In this document: in pieces, positions 1-5,178 of the stretch
Numbering within the stretch: position 1 is the first letter of the stretch
How the letters are laid out: each line of letters starts with the position of its first letter
Source of the DNA: Chloroflexi bacterium RIFCSPLOWO2_02_FULL_71_16
GTDB taxonomy: Bacteria; Chloroflexota; Limnocylindria; P2-11E
Length of the DNA stretch: 5,178 bases
Assembly (NCBI GenBank): GCA_001795345.1
Contig: MGON01000074.1
Location: 1-5,178, forward strand
Direction: 5' to 3'
Translations under genes and position numbers: made by a program
The notes under the pieces: generated by a model
Database searches by the model: none
What the model was told of the DNA's origin: nothing
The model's input: the letters and a program-made list of their open reading frames with translations, nothing else

Positions 1-279
1 CGGCCTGACGTGCGCGAGGTGGACGCCAGCCCCAGCGGCGACGGCGCCCGCGCCTGCCGGTACGAGTTCACCGACGGGCTGCGCGTCCTGTACCACATGA
101 CCGGCTACCGGAACGTGGGGATCGTCGTCGGGGCGCAGCCGCGCCGCGCGGAGATGACCGATCGGCTTTCGCTGGACTGGCTCGCGGCGATGGCGCGCCA
201 CCAGATCGCGATCATCGGCCGTGTGCTGGTGACCTACCCGCCGCCCAAGATCGACTCGCTCGGCTCGCCCGACCGCTAG
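1..279 (+). CDS. 3' end of an unrecognised protein gene (5' truncated by window edge)
   Basis: The frame is open from the first base of the window to a TAG at 277-279, giving 92 residues. A GTG at position 10 could serve as a start, but nothing like a ribosome binding site can be judged there and the frame continues upstream, so I treat this as the C-terminal part of a longer gene. Third codon positions are almost all G or C, which supports real coding. The residues include FTDGLRVLYHMTGYRNVGIV and then a short hydrophobic stretch (IAIIGRVLV) close to a proline-containing C-terminus. I recognise no catalytic motif, membrane segment or family. The gene is convergent with citrate synthase and ends 17 bp from its stop codon, so the two are separately transcribed. 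Function unknown. Confidence 0.6.
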   Translation, partial: RPDVREVDASPSGDGARACRYEFTDGLRVLYHMTGYRNVGIVVGAQPRRAEMTDRLSLDWLAAMARHQIAIIGRVLVTYPPPKIDSLGSPDR

Positions 280-288
280 ACCGAGCCG
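261..288. terminator. Possible hairpin at the convergent gene ends (weak)
   Basis: CGGCTCG (261-267) is the exact reverse complement of CGAGCCG (282-288), giving a 7-bp GC-rich stem with a 14-nt loop. The structure straddles the stop codon of the left gene and lies just beyond the stop of citrate synthase. It sits where a shared bidirectional terminator would be expected, but there is no T tract on either side and the loop is long. It could be chance in GC-rich DNA. Confidence 0.25.
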
Positions 289-296
289 CTGACCGC

Positions 297-1463
297 CTAG
301 CGCTCCGCGACCGGGACCCACCGCTTGCCGACGGGACCCGTGTACTCGGACTCCGGTCGGATGAGCCTGTTGTCCGCGTGCTGCTCCATGATGTGGCCGC
401 ACCAGCCGGCGATGCGGCCGAGGGCGAAGATCGACGTGCCTAGGTCGGCCGGGATGCCCAGGAACGTGTACGTCGTCGCGGCGAAGTAGTCCACGTTCAC
501 CACGTTGACCTTCTCCGCCGCGGCGGGCGACATCTTCGGACGGCGCTCCGCGATGGCGCGCGCGAGCCGGTCCTGGATCTCGAAGTACGGCGGACCCTGC
601 CAGGTGCGCGAGAGCTCGCTCGCGAAGCGGCGCAGGTGCTTCGCGCGCGGGTCCTCCGTCCTGTAGACGCGGTGGCCGAAGCCGGAGAACTTGTACTTGC
701 GCTCGATGGCCTTGTCGACGAACGCTTCGACGTGGTCCGGCGAGCCGATCTCGTCGAGCATGCGCATCGTCCCGTCCGTCGCGCCGCCGTGCAGCGGTCC
801 CTTGAGCGCGCCGAACGCCGCGGTGACGGCCGCGTGCATGTCCGCACCGGTCCCGGCGGTGATGCGTGCCGCGAACGTAGATGCGTTCATGCCGTGCTCG
901 GCCTGGAGGATGAATGCCGCGTTCAGCACCTCGACGGCACGCGGATGCATCTTGGTGCCCCACGTCATGCGCGCGAAGTTCTCGGCATGGCCGAGGGCGG
1001 GGTCGGGCGGGATGGGCTGCTCGCCGCGGCGACGCCGGATGTAGGCGGCGAGGATCGTCGGGAGCTTCGCGGTGAGGCGGATGGCCTTGCGGTATTCGGC
1101 GTCCTGCGAGTTGTCGCCCTCCGCTGGGTCCTCGCTCGCCGATGCTGAGGCCGCGGTGCGCAGGACGTCCATGGCGGTGGCGTTCTCGCTCATCTGCGCC
1201 AGGAGCTCTCGGATGAACGGCGAGATCGCCCGGTGCCGCGTCAGCTCCTGCTTGAAGTCCCGCAGCTGCGTCTTGTCCGGCAGCTCGCCGTTCAGGAGCA
1301 GGTAGGCGACCTCCTCGTACTCCGCGTGCTCGACGAGCTCGTCGATGTCGTAGCCGCGGTAGACGAGCTTGTTGTCCTCGACCAGGCTCATCGCGGTCGT
1401 TGTGGCGACGACGCCCTCGAGCCCCCGTGGCGGCCTCGCCTGCGGTGCGGCTGATCCCACCAT
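297..1463 (-). CDS. gltA: Citrate synthase (citrate/2-methylcitrate synthase family)
   Basis: Condenses acetyl-CoA with oxaloacetate to form citrate, the entry step of the TCA cycle, in the cytoplasm. Numbering from a TTG at 1469 (390 residues): the N-terminal family block RGYDIDELVEHAEYEEVAYL is at 38-57. Then come substrate-site EHGMN (His192), LHGGA (catalytic His227), GFGHRVYR (catalytic His266), NVDY (catalytic Asp327) and the late block NRLIRP (368-371 arginines) followed by YTG. All three catalytic residues are present. The length matches the short citrate synthases of Gram-positives, Thermus and archaea rather than the roughly 430-residue E. coli type. I chose the ATG at 1463; the TTG at 1469 adds two residues and GTG at 1460 is also possible. 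None has a convincing Shine-Dalgarno. Family members can prefer propionyl-CoA, but no other methylcitrate-cycle gene is next to it, so citrate synthase is the better call. Confidence 0.95.
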   Translation of the reverse strand: MVGSAAPQARPPRGLEGVVATTTAMSLVEDNKLVYRGYDIDELVEHAEYEEVAYLLLNGELPDKTQLRDFKQELTRHRAISPFIRELLAQMSENATAMDVLRTAASASASEDPAEGDNSQDAEYRKAIRLTAKLPTILAAYIRRRRGEQPIPPDPALGHAENFARMTWGTKMHPRAVEVLNAAFILQAEHGMNASTFAARITAGTGADMHAAVTAAFGALKGPLHGGATDGTMRMLDEIGSPDHVEAFVDKAIERKYKFSGFGHRVYRTEDPRAKHLRRFASELSRTWQGPPYFEIQDRLARAIAERRPKMSPAAAEKVNVVNVDYFAATTYTFLGIPADLGTSIFALGRIAGWCGHIMEQHADNRLIRPESEYTGPVGKRWVPVAER

Positions 1464-1524
1464 GCGCAAAGTGTCGCATAGGTCGCAGGCGACCGCGCAC
1501 CGCGTCCACGGGCTCGCAATGGCC

Positions 1525-1552
1525 TTGACGGCCTCCCGGCCGACGGTATAGT
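1525..1552 (+). promoter_or_regulatory. Near-consensus sigma70 promoter reading rightwards
   Basis: TTGACG (1525-1530) and TATAGT (1547-1552) are separated by 16 bp. Each hexamer matches the housekeeping consensus (TTGACA / TATAAT) at five of six positions, which is striking in DNA this GC-rich. Initiation would be expected near 1558-1561, about 130 nt upstream of the ATG at 1692. It lies in the divergent intergenic region and points away from citrate synthase. No comparable promoter was found on the opposite strand for citrate synthase. Confidence 0.75.
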
Positions 1553-1609
1553 CGCCTCAGTCGCGGTACCGGGACACTGAACAGATAGCCCCTCATCCCA
1601 CCCACCAGC

Positions 1610-1629
1610 GGAGGCCGAAGGTGCCCTGA
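1610..1629 (+). other. Shine-Dalgarno plus two-codon ORF (GTG-CCC-TGA) within the hairpin
   Basis: GGAGG (1610-1614) is followed after 6 nt by GTG (1621-1623), CCC and TGA (1627-1629). This is good ribosome-binding geometry for an ORF encoding only fMet-Pro. The Shine-Dalgarno forms part of the base of the hairpin and the start codon lies in its 5' arm. A ribosome bound here would therefore disrupt the terminator-like stem. It may be coincidental, because a Shine-Dalgarno-like GGAGG is common in GC-rich DNA. Confidence 0.3.
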
Positions 1630-1650
1630 GCACCGTCGGCCTTTCGCTTT
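1610..1650 (+). terminator. Intrinsic terminator-like hairpin inside the leader
   Basis: GGCCGAAGGTGC (1613-1624) pairs with GCACCGTCGGCC (1630-1641) through 11 base pairs and one A-G mismatch, closing a 5-nt loop. The stem can extend by an A-U pair and two G-U pairs down to 1610-1644. It is followed by TTTCGCTTT (1642-1650), an imperfect U tract. On the other strand the tail is not T-rich, so it would act rightwards. No + strand gene ends upstream, so the only obvious transcript it could stop is the one from the promoter at 1525-1552. That suggests attenuation or a short RNA. Confidence 0.65.
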
Positions 1651-1672
1651 CAGGACGTACCGGTCAGGACGT
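1650..1672 (+). repeat. 9-bp direct repeat TCAGGACGT, two copies 14 bp apart
   Basis: TCAGGACGT occurs at 1650-1658 and 1664-1672, separated by ACCGG. The second copy overlaps the palindrome GGACGTCC (1667-1674). The pair lies between the hairpin and the start codon at 1692. It could be an RNA element, since its TCAGG complements the hairpin loop, or a tandem protein-binding site. The 14-bp spacing is not a whole number of helical turns. Confidence 0.6.
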
Positions 1673-1691
1673 CCCAGACTTAATAGAAGAG

Positions 1692-2813
1692 ATGCTCGTC
1701 CGACAGCCGTCCCTCTACCCTCGGCGCAAGCCGGTCCCGTGGCAGCGCTATGTCGCATACGTTCGCCACGCCGAGCACAGGCTCGCCCGCCGCAGGCACC
1801 CGCTCGCCGCGACGATCGCGGGTTCGATCGTGCTCGCCGTGGCCGGCGCGCTCTTCGCGCAGGCGGTCGGCGTCGGCATCGGGGCGGGCGTGCAGGACCT
1901 CAGCCGGTCCATCGCCGACACGCTTCCCACCGGGCTCGATTCGGACCTCGTGCTGGGCGAGCAGCCGGTCGTCGTGAGCACCGCGCCCATCCTCGACACG
2001 CTGCCCGAGTTCACCAAGTCGAACGAGCTCTTCTTCGAGGGCCGCATCCCGTCGTTCGCGATCCGCGAGGACAGCGCCGTCGCCATCACGCTGAACGGCA
2101 AGCTCGTGTCGACGCTCGCGATCCAGCCCGACGGCCGCTTCGGCGGCGTCCCGCTGACGCTCGTCGACGGCGCGAACACCATCGAGGCGACGCTGGTCGA
2201 AGGGACGACCGAGATCGCCGCCACCTCGCACACGGTGACCGTCGACCGTACCGCGCCGGAGCTGAAGATCGTGAGGCCGGCGGCCGGTGCGACGGTCGAG
2301 GGCGAGGTGATCGTGGAGGGGCGCACCGAGGCCGCGGCCGACGTGATCGTGAACGACCGCGCCGTGCGGCCGAACCCGGACGGAACCTTCACCGAGCGCA
2401 TCCTCGCGCCGTCGGGACCGCTCGTGATCGCCATCCTGGTGAAGGACAAGGCCGGCAACGAGACCAAGACGGAGCTCGGCGTGATCGTCTCCGAGGTGCG
2501 GGCGCCTACCACGGGGCTGGCGCTGGCGATCTCGCTCGACCGCGCGCTGGTGAAGCCCGGCGAGACCGTCGTCGCCGAGATCCACGCGATCCAGGACGGG
2601 CAGCTGAAGCCGGACCTCGCCGTGACGCTGCAGGTGGGCGTCGTCACCATCGGCACGTACCGCACGGACTCCACCGGCATGGCGCGCGTCGGCTTCGCGG
2701 CGCCGAACCACGAGGTCGAGGACGCGGCGGTCGTCGTGCTCGCCGGCGGAACGTCCGCGCGCGCGACGCTGACCGTCGCGAAGCCAACGCCTCCTCCGAC
2801 CGCGCGTCCCTGA
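1692..2813 (+). CDS. Membrane-anchored protein with extracytoplasmic Ig-like domains
   Basis: A 373-residue protein of unknown specific function. A basic cytoplasmic N-terminus (1-38, rich in Arg) is followed by one hydrophobic segment at about 39-65. With the positive charges before it, this predicts an N-in anchor with the rest outside. Two related Ig-like units follow at about 105-187 and 188-266. Each has a '(L/V)N(G/D)..V...PDG.F' core and a strand of the 'GANTIEATL' or 'GPLVIAILV' type, and the second contains KDKAGNET, typical of bacterial Ig domains. A third beta-rich region (about 274-363, with KPGETV and TDSTGMARVGF) resembles alpha-2-macroglobulin MG2 or Big-type repeats. The C-terminus is Pro/Thr-rich. 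There is no enzyme motif, lipobox or sortase signal. ATG is the only plausible start in frame, but AGAAGAG directly abuts it, leaving poor Shine-Dalgarno spacing. A surface, adhesion or envelope role is inference only. Confidence 0.85.
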   Translation: MLVRQPSLYPRRKPVPWQRYVAYVRHAEHRLARRRHPLAATIAGSIVLAVAGALFAQAVGVGIGAGVQDLSRSIADTLPTGLDSDLVLGEQPVVVSTAPILDTLPEFTKSNELFFEGRIPSFAIREDSAVAITLNGKLVSTLAIQPDGRFGGVPLTLVDGANTIEATLVEGTTEIAATSHTVTVDRTAPELKIVRPAAGATVEGEVIVEGRTEAAADVIVNDRAVRPNPDGTFTERILAPSGPLVIAILVKDKAGNETKTELGVIVSEVRAPTTGLALAISLDRALVKPGETVVAEIHAIQDGQLKPDLAVTLQVGVVTIGTYRTDSTGMARVGFAAPNHEVEDAAVVVLAGGTSARATLTVAKPTPPPTARP

Positions 2814-2826
2814 CATCACCGCGGAC

Positions 2827-2832
2827 TAAGAT
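2827..2832 (+). promoter_or_regulatory. Candidate -10 element for leaderless transcription of the transporter gene
   Basis: TAAGAT fits the extended -10 pattern TANNNT and ends 6 nt before the ATG at 2839, the spacing seen for leaderless mRNAs in several GC-rich bacteria such as Deinococcus and actinobacteria. The ATG has no good Shine-Dalgarno. No clear -35 hexamer is present at the normal distance. The gene could instead be read through from the gene ending 25 bp upstream. Confidence 0.4.
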
Positions 2833-2838
2833 CGCGCG

Positions 2839-4488
2839 ATGGACGACGGCAGCGCGCTGATCGTCGCGCTCCTGGGCGGCACGGCTCTCCTTCTATATGG
2901 CGTCCGCCTGGTCGGCGAGGGGCTGCAGCGCGCGGCGGGCACGCGGCTGCGCCACATCCTCCAGACGCTCAGCGGGAACCGCCTGCGCGCGCTCCTCGTC
3001 GGGGCCGGCGTGACCGCGGTGCTCCAGTCCTCCAGCGCGACCACGGTCATGCTCGTGGGGTTCGCCTCAGCGGGCCTGCTCTCGCTCCGCCAGACGATCG
3101 GCGTGATCCTCGGGGCCGACATCGGCACGACCGTCACGGTCCAGCTCATCGCGTTCGACCTGACCAGGGTGTCGCCGCTGATCGTATTCGGCGGGTGGCT
3201 CCTAGGCGCGGTCGGGCGGGGCACGGTCGCCTACATCGGTCGCGCCGTCCTCGGGTTCGGGCTGCTCTTCCTCGGGATCCGCCTCATCGCCGAAGGGACC
3301 GCGCCGCTGCGCGAGAACGAGCTCTTCCGCGAGGTGCTGACGGCGCTCATCGACCAGGACCTCGTCCTGCTCGTCATCGCCGCGGCCTTCACCGCGCTCG
3401 TCCACTCGAGCGCGGCCACTCTCGGCATCGCGATCTCGCTGGCGACGGCGGGGCTCATGCCCCTCGAGGGCGCCATCCCGGTGATCCTGGGCGCGAACGT
3501 AGGCACCGCCGCGACGGCCCTCCTGGCCTCGGCGGGCGCGAACGTCGAAGCGCGGCGCGTCGCCGTGGCGCACGCGCTGTTCAAGGTCGGCGGTGCCGCG
3601 GTGTTCCTGCCGGTCATGGAGGCGTTCGCCGGACTGGTGGCGGTGAGCGCGCCGGGCGACGTCCCGCGCCAGATCGCGAACGCGCACACCGTCTTCAACG
3701 TCGCGCTGGCGCTGCTCTTCCTGCCCTTCGCGTCGTACGCGGCCGACGTCATCACGCGGCTCATCCCCGAGCGCGCCGAGCGGAAGGAGGGCGCCATCTA
3801 CCTCGACCCGCGGGCGCTCGACACGCCCGCGCTCGCGCTCGGCCAGGCGCTGCGCGAGGTCCTGCGCATGGCGGACCTCGTGGTCGCGTCGCTGAAGGAC
3901 GCCCTCCGGGTGCTCGAGAAGGACGACTCCGATCTCCTGCGGGCCATCCGGCGGCGCGACGACCAGATCGACCGGCTGGAGGAGGACGTGAAGAACTACC
4001 TCACGCAGCTCCGCGCGCAGTCGCTCACGGAGGAGCAGGCGGAGCGCGAGACCGCGCTCCTCTTCGTCGTGGTCGACTTCGAGGCCATCGGCGACGTCAT
4101 CGACAAGCAGCTGATGGAGCTGGCCGAAAAGAAGATCCGGGGCCACCACAGCTTCAGCGAGCAGGGCTCGCGCGAGATCGAGGACCTCCATGCCAAGGTC
4201 ACCGAGAACCTCGAGCTGGCCATCGCGGCGCTGGCGGCGGGCGACCGCTCCATCGCCGAGAAGGTGCTTCGGCACAAGTCGCCGATCAGCGAGCTCGAGC
4301 GCCGCTACCGCCAGTCGCACATGGACCGGCTGCGCGCCGGCCTCAAGGAGTCGATCGACACCTCGAGCATCCACCTCGACGTGCTGCTCGGCCTGCGCCA
4401 GGTCAACTCGTTCGCGACCGGCATCGCGTACGCGGTGCTCGGGCGCCACCTGCCCGAGACGGACCTTCCGGGCGAAGCCGCGAGCTAG
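2839..4488 (+). CDS. Na/Pi-cotransporter family protein with C-terminal PhoU-like domain
   Basis: A 549-residue inner-membrane protein predicted to move phosphate with sodium. The membrane part (about 1-310) has the inverted-repeat signature of the Na/Pi cotransporter II family: QSSSATT at 63-69 with GADIGTT at 92-98, then the second copy HSSAAT at 189-194 with GANVGTA at 218-224. AHALFKVGG (244-252) and NAHTVFNVA (281-289) are also typical. From about 325 the protein is soluble, helical and charged, with PhoU-type blocks at 411-432 (VVDFEAIGDVIDKQ) and 508-531 (TSSIHLDVLLGLRQVNSFA). Length and architecture resemble E. coli YjbB, which has been linked to phosphate export, so direction of transport is open. 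ATG at 2839 is the start, placed 25 bp after the previous stop. No PHO-box-like repeats or pstSCAB genes are nearby. Identification of the family is firm; substrate is inferred. Confidence 0.93.
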   Translation: MDDGSALIVALLGGTALLLYGVRLVGEGLQRAAGTRLRHILQTLSGNRLRALLVGAGVTAVLQSSSATTVMLVGFASAGLLSLRQTIGVILGADIGTTVTVQLIAFDLTRVSPLIVFGGWLLGAVGRGTVAYIGRAVLGFGLLFLGIRLIAEGTAPLRENELFREVLTALIDQDLVLLVIAAAFTALVHSSAATLGIAISLATAGLMPLEGAIPVILGANVGTAATALLASAGANVEARRVAVAHALFKVGGAAVFLPVMEAFAGLVAVSAPGDVPRQIANAHTVFNVALALLFLPFASYAADVITRLIPERAERKEGAIYLDPRALDTPALALGQALREVLRMADLVVASLKDALRVLEKDDSDLLRAIRRRDDQIDRLEEDVKNYLTQLRAQSLTEEQAERETALLFVVVDFEAIGDVIDKQLMELAEKKIRGHHSFSEQGSREIEDLHAKVTENLELAIAALAAGDRSIAEKVLRHKSPISELERRYRQSHMDRLRAGLKESIDTSSIHLDVLLGLRQVNSFATGIAYAVLGRHLPETDLPGEAAS

Positions 4489-4489
4489 C

Positions 4490-5178
4490 GTGGCGCGCGC
4501 CTTCGTCGGCACGTCCGGGTGGGCGTACGCGAGCTGGAAGCCGAAGTTCTACCCGCCCGAGGTCAAGACCGCCGGCTTCCTCCGCCACTACGCGACGCGC
4601 CTGCCGACGACCGAGGTCAACTACACGTTCCGCCACCTGCCCACGGAGAAGACCGCCGCGGCGTGGCTCGAGGCGACGCCGCCAGGGTTCGTCTTCGCGC
4701 TCAAGGCGTCCGAGCGGATCACGCACGTGAAGCGCCTGCGGGAGCCGGCCGAGACGCTTCCGCTCTTCCTCGAGCGCGCGGCGCTCGTGGGCGAGCGGCT
4801 CGGGCCCATCCTCTTCCAGACCCCGCCGACGCTGAAGCGCGACGACGACCGGCTCGCGGCATTCCTTGCGTCTCTCCCGTCGGAGCAGCGCTTCGCCCTC
4901 GAGGTGCGGCATCCCTCCTGGTACGAGCCGCCGGTGTACGAGCTGCTGGCCTCGCGAGGTGTCGCACTGGTGCACGACGACGGCGAGGGACACGCGCCTT
5001 CGCCGCTGGATAGTGCCGGGGCCACCGCGCCGTTCGTCTACCTCCGGCTGCGCTCGGAGACCCCCTACGACGAGGCGGCCCTCGGCCGCTGGGCCACCGT
5101 GGTGGGGGAGCACCTCGCTGCCGGCCACGATGCGTACGTGTACTTCCGCCACGACGAGGACGGCGAGATGGGCCTCGG
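4490..5178 (+). CDS. DUF72 (YecE-like) family protein, 3' truncated by window edge
   Basis: A GTG start at 4490, one base after the TAG of the transporter gene, opens a frame that stays open to the end of the window (229 complete codons). It is recognisable as DUF72 from the N-terminal GTSGWAYASWKPKFYP (7-22), then TTEVNYTFRHLP (40-51), FALKASERITHVKRL (69-83), GPILFQTPP (105-113), FALEVRHPSW (135-144) and YVYFRHDEDG (216-225). Family members have a TIM-barrel-like fold and usually about 240-290 residues, so a modest part of the C-terminus is missing. The biochemical role of DUF72 is not established. The 1-nt intergenic gap and the absence of a Shine-Dalgarno suggest translational coupling to the transporter gene. 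A common function with phosphate transport is not implied. Confidence 0.92.
   Translation, partial: MARAFVGTSGWAYASWKPKFYPPEVKTAGFLRHYATRLPTTEVNYTFRHLPTEKTAAAWLEATPPGFVFALKASERITHVKRLREPAETLPLFLERAALVGERLGPILFQTPPTLKRDDDRLAAFLASLPSEQRFALEVRHPSWYEPPVYELLASRGVALVHDDGEGHAPSPLDSAGATAPFVYLRLRSETPYDEAALGRWATVVGEHLAAGHDAYVYFRHDEDGEMGL

Larger units (their letters stand above)
1559..1691 (+). promoter_or_regulatory. Structured 5' leader of the Ig-like protein gene (attenuator or sRNA candidate)
   Basis: This is the predicted transcribed region between the promoter at 1525-1552 and the ATG at 1692. It contains a strong hairpin (1613-1641) with a U-rich tail, a 9-bp direct repeat (1650-1658 and 1664-1672) and possible long-range pairings. 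GGGAC (1571-1575) can pair with GTCCC (1671-1675), and CTGA (1577-1580) with TCAG (1664-1667), forming an interrupted helix that would enclose the hairpin. The hairpin loop CCTGA (1625-1629) is exactly complementary to TCAGG in either repeat copy. These pairings compete, as in a switchable RNA. I do not recognise a known riboswitch class. Alternatively, transcription could stop after the hairpin and yield an RNA of about 90 nt. All pairings were found by eye, without energy calculation. Confidence 0.5.

Noticed and set aside
636..1148. Open frames on the + strand opposite citrate synthase
   Set aside because: The - strand frame carries all catalytic citrate synthase motifs; the + frames are shadows with no recognisable domain.
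1470..1530. A promoter for citrate synthase on the - strand (TATGCG at 1480-1475)
   Set aside because: It matches the -10 consensus at only three positions, and the nearest TTGCGA -35-like word is about 33 bp away, too far for a sigma70 promoter.
1559..1691. Leader as a cobalamin riboswitch, suggested by GTCAGGA near the 3' end, or as a TPP, SAM or c-di-GMP class
   Set aside because: The other conserved blocks of these classes are missing and the element is short. Only one short word resembles the cobalamin class.
1680..2819. A 379-residue open frame on the - strand covering the whole Ig-like gene
   Set aside because: It is the mirror of the real gene: very rich in Arg, Asp and Gly, low in hydrophobic segments and with no family motif. 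GC-rich codon bias removes stops from antisense frames. The + strand frame has a membrane span and Ig motifs.
2890..2900. AT-rich CTATATGG resembling a -10 box inside the transporter gene
   Set aside because: It encodes residues of the first membrane segment (LLYGV), has no -35 partner that I can see and has no downstream start that it would serve.
3195..4730. A 511-residue + strand frame spanning the transporter and DUF72 genes, and the - strand frames at 3202-4512 and 4403-5152
   Set aside because: They are low-complexity Arg/Ala/Gly/Pro or Asp/Glu-rich translations without motifs, overlapping strongly supported genes in other frames.

Overview
The window comes from a bacterium with very GC-rich DNA. 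Coding frames have strongly G/C-biased third codon positions, and long spurious ORFs mirror the real genes on other frames. The citrate synthase is of the short type, one gene has a leaderless-looking start, and a DUF72 gene follows closely. Together these would fit a Chloroflexota or actinobacterial-type chromosome, but the taxonomic guess is weak. No transposase, phage gene, tRNA, rRNA or CRISPR array is visible. It looks like an ordinary chromosomal segment.

Layout: (1) The 3' end of an unrecognised + strand gene (1-279). (2) Convergent to it, with a 17-bp gap, a complete citrate synthase gene on the - strand (297-1463, or from an alternative TTG at 1469). (3) A 222-bp divergent intergenic region (1470-1691) with a near-consensus sigma70 promoter firing rightwards, then a strong hairpin with a U-rich tail only about 50 nt upstream of the next start codon. 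(4) A + strand run: a membrane-anchored protein with tandem extracytoplasmic Ig-like domains (1692-2813), a Na/Pi-cotransporter family protein with a C-terminal PhoU-like domain (2839-4488), and a DUF72 gene starting 1 nt after it and running off the window (4490-5178).

How the parts relate: the three rightward genes are tightly packed (25-bp and 1-bp gaps) and could be one transcript from the promoter at 1525-1552. The phosphate-transporter gene also has a TANNNT element placed as in leaderless promoters, so it may have its own start. No shared pathway joins the Ig-like protein, the transporter and the DUF72 protein.

The most interesting part is the leader at about 1559-1691. It has a promoter, a terminator-like hairpin, a Shine-Dalgarno followed by a two-codon ORF inside that hairpin, a 9-bp direct repeat, and a hairpin loop exactly complementary to that repeat. 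This could be an attenuator, a structured cis-regulatory RNA or a short sRNA. It matches no riboswitch class that I recognise. The protein-coding content is otherwise conventional, and I see no clear new multi-gene system.
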